Below are positions 7,201 through 12,309 of a DNA stretch of 12,309 nt, piece by piece. The position numbers were made by a program, and so were the translations under genes. Below the pieces are notes generated by a model that saw nothing but the letters and a program-made list of their open reading frames with translations, searched no databases and was not told where the DNA came from. The DNA is from Candidatus Segatella intestinihominis (GTDB taxonomy: Bacteria > Bacteroidota > Bacteroidia > Bacteroidales > Bacteroidaceae). Within the stretch, counting starts at the first letter, position 1. Each line of letters begins with the position of its first letter. The DNA is taken from NCBI GenBank assembly GCA_900548535.1, contig URLG01000076.1:1-12309 (forward strand), in the 5' to 3' direction.

Positions 7201-8595
7201 CTCAATCATCTTAGGCTGGAATGCCTGGATACCAAGTCGGTGAAGTGTAGGGGCACGGTTCAGCATGACTGGGTGACCCTTCATTACGTTCTCCAAGATG
7301 TCCCAGATAACTGGCTCACGGCGATCCACAATCTTCTTGGCGCTCTTGACAGTCTTCACGATGCCACGCTCTATCAACTTACGGATGATAAATGGCTTAT
7401 AAAGCTCGGCTGCCATCAACTTAGGAAGACCGCACTCACCCATCTTCAACTCAGGACCAACTACGATAACGGAACGTGCAGAATAGTCAACACGCTTACC
7501 CAGCAAGTTCTGACGGAAACGTCCCTGCTTACCCTTCAAAGAGTCAGAGAGTGACTTCAATGGACGGTTGCTCTCGCTCTTCACGGCAGAGCTCTTGCGA
7601 GAGTTGTCGAACAAGCTATCAACAGCCTCCTGCAACATACGCTTCTCATTACGGAGGATAACCTCAGGAGCCTTGATCTCAACCAATCTCTTCAGACGGT
7701 TGTTACGGATGATCACACGACGATAGAGGTCATTCAAGTCAGAAGTAGCGAATCGACCACCATCCAATGGTACCAATGGGCGGAGCTCAGGAGGAGTGAC
7801 AGGGATAATCTTCATCACCATCCACTCAGGCTTGTTGATGCCCTTGCTAGCACGGAAGCCCTCTACCACGTTAAGACGCTTCAAAGCCTCAGTCTTACGC
7901 TGCTGGCTAGAGTCATTGTTGGCACGGTCGCGGAGCTCATAAGACAAAGAGTCGAGATCCACATTCTGCAACAACTCATAGATAGCCTCGGCACCCATCT
8001 TGGCGATAAACTTCTTAGGGTCTGAATCCTCCAAGCGGTCATTATCCTCGCTAATCTGATTGTCGATGATATCAATATACTCATCCTCGCTCAAGAGGTC
8101 GAGCTTATGAGAACCGTTTACCTCCAAGCCATCAGCATCAGTCTTGCCCTCCATCACACCTGGCTGGATCACTACATACTTCTCGTAGTAGATGACAGCG
8201 TCAAGCTTCTTGGTAGGCATACCGAGCAGATAACCTATCTTGTTAGGGAGAGAACGGAAGTACCAGATGTGAGCTACAGGAACAACGAGCTCGATATGGC
8301 CAGAACGCTCACGACGAACCTTCTTCTCTGTAACCTCAACACCGCATCGGTCACAAACGATTCCCTTATAACGGATACGCTTGTACTTACCGCAGGCGCA
8401 CTCATAGTCCTTGGTAGGACCAAAAATGCGCTCGCAGAAGAGACCATCACGCTCCGGCTTATATGTACGATAATTAATGGTTTCAGGCTTAGTAACCTCA
8501 CCATACGAATTTTCCAAGATCTCCTCTGGAGAAGCGAGACCGATGGTAATCTTCGTAAAATTATTCTTTACCTTTGTATCTTTTTTGAAAGCCAT
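4264..8595 (-). CDS. rpoC: RNA polymerase beta' subunit
   Basis: Complete 1443-residue beta' subunit of the core RNA polymerase, which carries the catalytic magnesium site and, with beta, forms the DNA/RNA-binding cleft. The N-terminal zinc finger has Cys66, Cys68, Cys81 and Cys84. The catalytic motif NADFDGD lies at 480-486 with the three Mg-binding aspartates 482, 484 and 486. The bridge-helix region is around 733-765 (GARGSKDQIKQLSGMRGLMA). The second zinc site uses Cys824, Cys898, Cys905 and Cys908. The trigger-loop region begins near 922 (GEAVGVIAAQAIGEPGTQLT). No frameshift or missing catalytic residue was seen. Length is normal for Bacteroidetes. It starts 31 bases after the rpoB stop, so the two genes are cotranscribed; the strong terminator beyond the stop ends the operon. 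Confidence 0.99.
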   Translation of the reverse strand: MAFKKDTKVKNNFTKITIGLASPEEILENSYGEVTKPETINYRTYKPERDGLFCERIFGPTKDYECACGKYKRIRYKGIVCDRCGVEVTEKKVRRERSGHIELVVPVAHIWYFRSLPNKIGYLLGMPTKKLDAVIYYEKYVVIQPGVMEGKTDADGLEVNGSHKLDLLSEDEYIDIIDNQISEDNDRLEDSDPKKFIAKMGAEAIYELLQNVDLDSLSYELRDRANNDSSQQRKTEALKRLNVVEGFRASKGINKPEWMVMKIIPVTPPELRPLVPLDGGRFATSDLNDLYRRVIIRNNRLKRLVEIKAPEVILRNEKRMLQEAVDSLFDNSRKSSAVKSESNRPLKSLSDSLKGKQGRFRQNLLGKRVDYSARSVIVVGPELKMGECGLPKLMAAELYKPFIIRKLIERGIVKTVKSAKKIVDRREPVIWDILENVMKGHPVMLNRAPTLHRLGIQAFQPKMIEGKAIQLHPLACTAFNADFDGDQMAVHLPLSNEAVLEAQILMLQSHNILNPANGAPITVPSQDMVLGLYYITKIRPGAKGEGLTFYGPEEALIARNEGRCDLHALVKVVVDDLVDGQIQKRLVETSVGRVIVNGIIPDEVGFFNDVISKKTLRGLISNVIKAVGMAQACEFLDGIKNLGYRMAYVAGLSFNLGDIIIPPEKEEIVERGRKEVEEITNNYNMGFITNKERYNQVIDAWTHVNTDLGNILMKEMTEADQGFNAVYMMLDSGARGSKDQIKQLSGMRGLMAKPQKAGAEGAQIIENPILSNFKEGMSVLEYFIASHGARKGLADTAMKTADAGYLTRRLVDVSHDVIITEEDCGTLRGLVCTALKNGDEVISSLYERILGRVSVHDIIHPTTGEKIVKAGEEITEAKAKAIEDSPIESVEIRSVLTCESKKGVCMKCYGRNLATARMVQLGEAVGVIAAQAIGEPGTQLTLRTFHAGGIASNAAANAKIEAKNKSLIEFDELSTVPFVEEDEEGNDVKCEKVVSHLAEIRFVDPNTKIVLSTLNVPYGSSLYHKEGETVEKGTVIARWDPFNAVIVSQYAGTLKFNDVQKDQTYRAEVDETTGLEEKIITDSKNKAMVPSCDVVDANGEVLGTYNFPVGGHLAVEDGQTIKTGEVLVKIPRAVGGAGDITGGLPRVTELLEARNPSNPAVVSEIDGEVTMGKVKRGNREIIVTSKTGDQKKYLVSLSKQILVQEHDAVRAGTPLSDGSVTPGDILAIMGPTAVQEYIVNQIQDVYRLQGVAINDKHFEVVVRQMMRKVRIDDPGDTTFLEQELVDKLDFAEENDRIWGKKVVTDAGDSTELKPGQIITARRLRDENSSLKRRDLKLVQVRDAVAATSTQILQGITRAALGTKSFMSAASFQETTKVLNEAAIRGKVDYLEGMKENVICGHLIPAGTGLRQWEKLIVGSKEEYERMQANRKNVLDYADSPIVD

Positions 8596-8626
8596 GTTTC
8601 TATATCTTAATTAGGGGTTCTCAAAA

Positions 8627-11600
8627 TTAATCCAGTTTGATGCTCAATCCAAGACCACGAAGCTCATGGAGCAATACGTTGAGTGACTCTGGGATGCCAG
8701 GAGTTGGCATAGGATCACCCTTCACGATTGCCTCGTATGCCTTGCTACGGCCCACAACATCATCTGACTTGATAGTCAAAATCTCCTGCAGTACGTGGCT
8801 AGCACCGAATGCCTCGATGGCCCAAACCTCCATCTCTCCAAATCGCTGACCACCAAACTGTGCCTTACCACCAAGTGGCTGCTGGGTAATCAGAGAGTAA
8901 GGACCGATAGAACGGGCGTGCATCTTATCCTCTACCATGTGACCCAACTTCAAGAAGTAAGTCATACCCACAGTAGCTGGCTGGTCGAACTGCTCACCAG
9001 TCTCACCATCATAGAGATATGTAGAGCAGAAACGTGGAAGTCCTGCACGGTCAGTCCACTCAGAGAGGTCCTCAAGCTTAGCACCGTCGAAGATAGGAGT
9101 AGCGAACTTAACGCCCAACTTCTTACCGGCAGCACCCAAGATACACTCGAAGATCTGACCCAAGTTCATACGAGAAGGCACACCCAATGGGTTCAATACC
9201 ATATCTACAGGGCGACCATCTGCCATAAATGGCATATCCTCAAGACGTACTACCTTAGAAACAATACCCTTGTTACCGTGGCGACCGGCAAGCTTATCAC
9301 CTACCTGGATCTTACGCTTCTTAGCGATGTATACCTTAGCCATCTGGAGAATACCAGAAGGAAGCTCATCACCGATAGTGATAGCAAACTTACGACGCTT
9401 CAACTGTGCATCAAGCTGCTTATACTTGCGGATATAGTTCATGATCAGCATCTGGATCAAGCCATTGGTATGCTCATCACTAGTCCACTTGTTAGACTGA
9501 ACACCATCATACTCAAGATTCTTCAAAGCAGCAGCAGTAAACTTGCTACCCTTTGTGATAATCTCAGCGCCAGTATAATCCTTAACGCCCTCAGATGTCT
9601 TGCCCTCAGTAAGAGTAAGCAACTTGTCTACCAAGATATCCTTCAAGTCATCATTCTTTGCCTCATACTCCTCATCTATCTTAGCGAGAATAATCTTATC
9701 ATGCTTCTTTGACTCACGAGTCTTGATGGCACGAGAGAACAACTTCTTATCAATAACGACACCGCTCAAAGAAGGATTAGCCTTCAAAGAAGAATCCTTC
9801 ACATCACCAGCCTTGTCACCAAAGATGGCACGGAGCAACTTCTCCTCTGGTGAAGGATCGCTCTCACCCTTAGGAGAGATCTTACCAATCATGATGTCAC
9901 CTGGCTCGATGCGAGCACCAACACGTACGATACCATTGTCATCGAGGTCCTTAGTAGCCTCTTCGCTAACGTTAGGAATATCGCTTGTGAACTCTTCTAC
10001 ACCACGCTTGGTCTCACGTACATCGAGAGAGTACTCATCTACGTGTACAGATGTCAAGACATCCTCACGAACCATACGCTCGGAGATAACGACAGCATCC
10101 TCATAGTTATAACCCTTCCAAGGGATGTAAGCTACGAGCAAGTTGCGACCCAAGGCAAGCTCACCATTCTCGGTAGCATAACCCTCAGTCAAGATGTCAC
10201 CTGCCTTCACGCGCTGACCCTTGTCGCAAATAGGACGAAGGTCGATGGTCATATTCTGGTTGGTACGACGGAACTTAGGAATACGATACTCCTTCAAGGC
10301 AGGCTCGAAGCTTACGAAGTCCTCTTCCTCTGTGCGGTCGTAGAGAATGCGAATAGTAGTAGCATCTACATACTCGATAATACCCTCACCCTCGGCAGTA
10401 ATCATAGTACGTGAGTCCTCACACACCTGCTTCTCAAGACCAGTACCTACGATAGGTGCATCATTATGAAGCAATGGCACTGCCTGGCGCATCATATTAC
10501 ATCCCATCAACGCACGGTGACCATCATCATGCTCCAAGAATGGGATCAAACCAGCTGATACAGAAGCAATCTGCTGTGGAGATACGTCTACAAAATCTAC
10601 CTCTGATGGTGGAACAACAGGGTAATCAGCATCCTGACGACACTTTACTACGTCGCGGATGAAAGCACCATCCTCTGTCAAAGGTGCATTACCCTGACCG
10701 ATGATCTTCTCTTCCTCATCCTCAGCAGTCAAATATACTACGTCGCCATTGTTCATATCCACCTTGCTATCAGTAACCTTACGATAAGGAGTTACGATGA
10801 AGCCAAGGTCATTGATCTTCGCATACATACAGAGAGAAGAGATCAAACCAATGTTTGGACCCTCAGGACTCTCAATAGGGCAAAGACGACCATAGTGAGT
10901 ATAGTGTACATCTCGAACCTCGAAACCTGCACGGTCACGAGTCAAACCGCCAGGACCCAGCGCTGACAAACGGCGCTTGTGAGTAACCTCAGCCAATGGG
11001 TTGGTCTGGTCCATGAACTGAGACAATGGGTTGGTACCGAAGAATGAGTTGATGACGCTAGAGATAGTCTTGGCGTTAATCAAGTCGGTTGGAGTGAACA
11101 CCTCATTGTCACGTACGTTCATACGCTCACGGATGGTACGGCTCATACGAGCCAAACCGATAGAGAACTGGTTAGCCAACTGCTCACCTACGGTACGAAC
11201 ACGACGGTTAGACAAGTGGTCGATATCATCGACAGTAGCGCTAGAGTTGATGAGCTGAATCAGATACTTGATAATCTCGATGATATCCTCCTTAGTCAAT
11301 ACGCGGACATCAATATCAGTATCGAGGCTCAACTTCTTGTTGATACGGTAGCGTCCTACCTCGCCCAAGTCATAACGCTTATCAGAGAAGAACAAGTTCT
11401 GGAATACCTCACGAGCACTTGCATCATCAGCAGGGTCAGCGTTGCGCAACTGGCGATAGATGTAGTTAACGGCCTCCTTCTCAGAGTTACTTGGATCCTT
11501 AGCCAAAGTATTGAAGATGATAGTGTACTTGCTAGCAGCCTCCTCATCCTTGTGAAGGAGCACTGTCTGCGCACCACTCTCTACGATTTCCTCAATGTTA

Positions 11601-12309
11601 TCGGCGGTAAGTTCAGTCTCGCGCTCCATGATTACCTCATTACGCTCGATAGAAACAACCTCACCAGTATCCTCATCAACGAAGTCCTCATTCCAGCTCT
11701 TCAAGACACGAGCAGCCAACTTACAACCGATGGCAGCCTTCATGTTCTTCTTATTAACCTTGACCTCCTCAGCCAAGTCGAAGATCTGGAGAATATCCTT
11801 ATCCTGCTCATAACCAATAGCACGAAGCAAGGTAGTAACAGGCAACTTTTTCTTACGATCGATGTAAGCATACATCACATTGTTGATGTCAGTAGCAAAC
11901 TCAATCCAGCTACCCTTGAAAGGAATGATTCGAGCAGAATAGAGAACGGTACCATTGGCGTGAACACCCTGGCTAAAGAAGACACCAGGAGAACGGTGCA
12001 GCTGAGATACAACTACACGTTCAGCACCATTAATTACGAAAGTACCATTGTCTGTCATGTATGGAATAGTACCCAAGAACACATCCTGGATGAAAGTACC
12101 GAAGTCCTCATGGTCAGGGTCAGTACAATACAGTTTCATCTTAGCCTTCAAAGGTACGCTATATGTAAGACCACGCTCCAAGCACTCATCGATGGTGTAA
12201 CGAGGAGGGTCAATATAGTAATCCAAGAACTCAAGAACGAAATTATTACGTGTGTCGGTGATAGGGAAGTTCTCTGAGAACACCTTATACAAACCGTCAT
12301 TCTTGCGTT
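8627..12309 (-). CDS. rpoB: RNA polymerase beta subunit, 5' end missing
   Basis: Beta subunit of core RNA polymerase, visible for about 1226 residues. Family members here are ~1270 residues, so roughly 45 N-terminal codons lie beyond the right edge. The frame is open to the edge (RKNDGLYKVF...), and the TTG at 12292 is internal. Key segments are NGAERVVVSQLHRSPGVFF early in the protein, the rifampicin-binding cluster NPLSQFMDQTNPLAEVTHKR at about 10958-11038, CPIESPEGPNIGLI, the conserved KLAGRHGNKGIVSKV loop, and the C-terminal GGKAQFGGQRFGEMEVWAIE clamp segment shared by all beta subunits. The residues matching E. coli Gln513, Asp516, His526 and Ser531 are unchanged, so no classical rifampicin-resistance mutation is present. 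The gene ends LGLSIKLD-TAA and leads into rpoC after 31 bases. Confidence 0.99.
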   Translation of the reverse strand, partial: RKNDGLYKVFSENFPITDTRNNFVLEFLDYYIDPPRYTIDECLERGLTYSVPLKAKMKLYCTDPDHEDFGTFIQDVFLGTIPYMTDNGTFVINGAERVVVSQLHRSPGVFFSQGVHANGTVLYSARIIPFKGSWIEFATDINNVMYAYIDRKKKLPVTTLLRAIGYEQDKDILQIFDLAEEVKVNKKNMKAAIGCKLAARVLKSWNEDFVDEDTGEVVSIERNEVIMERETELTADNIEEIVESGAQTVLLHKDEEAASKYTIIFNTLAKDPSNSEKEAVNYIYRQLRNADPADDASAREVFQNLFFSDKRYDLGEVGRYRINKKLSLDTDIDVRVLTKEDIIEIIKYLIQLINSSATVDDIDHLSNRRVRTVGEQLANQFSIGLARMSRTIRERMNVRDNEVFTPTDLINAKTISSVINSFFGTNPLSQFMDQTNPLAEVTHKRRLSALGPGGLTRDRAGFEVRDVHYTHYGRLCPIESPEGPNIGLISSLCMYAKINDLGFIVTPYRKVTDSKVDMNNGDVVYLTAEDEEEKIIGQGNAPLTEDGAFIRDVVKCRQDADYPVVPPSEVDFVDVSPQQIASVSAGLIPFLEHDDGHRALMGCNMMRQAVPLLHNDAPIVGTGLEKQVCEDSRTMITAEGEGIIEYVDATTIRILYDRTEEEDFVSFEPALKEYRIPKFRRTNQNMTIDLRPICDKGQRVKAGDILTEGYATENGELALGRNLLVAYIPWKGYNYEDAVVISERMVREDVLTSVHVDEYSLDVRETKRGVEEFTSDIPNVSEEATKDLDDNGIVRVGARIEPGDIMIGKISPKGESDPSPEEKLLRAIFGDKAGDVKDSSLKANPSLSGVVIDKKLFSRAIKTRESKKHDKIILAKIDEEYEAKNDDLKDILVDKLLTLTEGKTSEGVKDYTGAEIITKGSKFTAAALKNLEYDGVQSNKWTSDEHTNGLIQMLIMNYIRKYKQLDAQLKRRKFAITIGDELPSGILQMAKVYIAKKRKIQVGDKLAGRHGNKGIVSKVVRLEDMPFMADGRPVDMVLNPLGVPSRMNLGQIFECILGAAGKKLGVKFATPIFDGAKLEDLSEWTDRAGLPRFCSTYLYDGETGEQFDQPATVGMTYFLKLGHMVEDKMHARSIGPYSLITQQPLGGKAQFGGQRFGEMEVWAIEAFGASHVLQEILTIKSDDVVGRSKAYEAIVKGDPMPTPGIPESLNVLLHELRGLGLSIKLD

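Noticed and set aside
10958..11038. Possible rifampicin-resistance substitution in RpoB
   Set aside because: The residues matching E. coli 513, 516, 526 and 531 are all wild type; the Ala at the position of Ser522 is, as I recall, the usual Bacteroidetes residue.
11216..12277. 353-codon plus-strand open frame opposite rpoB
   Set aside because: It is fully antisense to a highly conserved gene. Long antisense frames are common opposite biased-codon genes, and the product has no domain I recognise. The same applies to 8795-9712 and 6895-7554.
8627..12292. rpoB beginning at TTG 12292
   Set aside because: The frame is open to the window edge and the residues upstream (RKNDG) match the family, so this is an internal leucine and the gene is simply cut by the window.

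Overview
The window looks like a chromosomal segment from a member of the Bacteroidales, most likely a Prevotellaceae (Prevotella/Segatella-type) gut or oral bacterium. The evidence is the rpoB-rpoC-DUF3467-rpsL gene order, a FecR-like/TonB-dependent-type outer-membrane module, Bacteroidetes-type -7 promoter elements (TAnnTTTG), and the sequence style of RpoB and RpoC. The assignment rests on recalled family patterns, not on a database search. All genes I accept lie on the minus strand, so transcription runs from high to low coordinates.

The right two thirds (4264-12309) is the RNA polymerase operon. It holds rpoB, which enters from the right edge without its first ~45 codons, then a 31-bp gap, then complete rpoC. 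A strong intrinsic terminator (4197-4234) follows rpoC. The far left holds DUF3467, a small conserved protein of unknown function with its own promoter, and the first 60 codons of rpsL (ribosomal protein uS12), also with its own promoter. rpsL would open the str operon.

Between these housekeeping blocks (about 1040-4197) sits an accessory module that seems to be decaying. Its first gene is a short FecR-like/DUF4974 anti-sigma-type protein that starts only 16 bases past the T-tract of the rpoC terminator. Its second gene is an STN-carboxypeptidase-regulatory-plug-beta-barrel outer-membrane protein. Such pairs normally follow an ECF sigma factor gene, and none is present here. The outer-membrane gene is split by a one-base frameshift in an A5 run. 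Its C-terminus jumps from the motif ANDI straight to the family's typical last residues EKSRL, as if ~55-70 residues had been deleted in frame.

Downstream of the broken gene is a 550-bp non-coding stretch with two unusual structures. One is a three-unit tandem array of hairpins with a ~78-bp period, built from seven copies of the 10-mer AGTGCGGTGT/ACACCGCACT and closed by perfect 15-bp terminal inverted repeats (1041-1265). The other is a nested palindrome (871-925) that can fold as one long stem or as two adjacent hairpins. These repeats and the broken signalling module are the parts most worth a second look. I see no intact novel multi-gene system.
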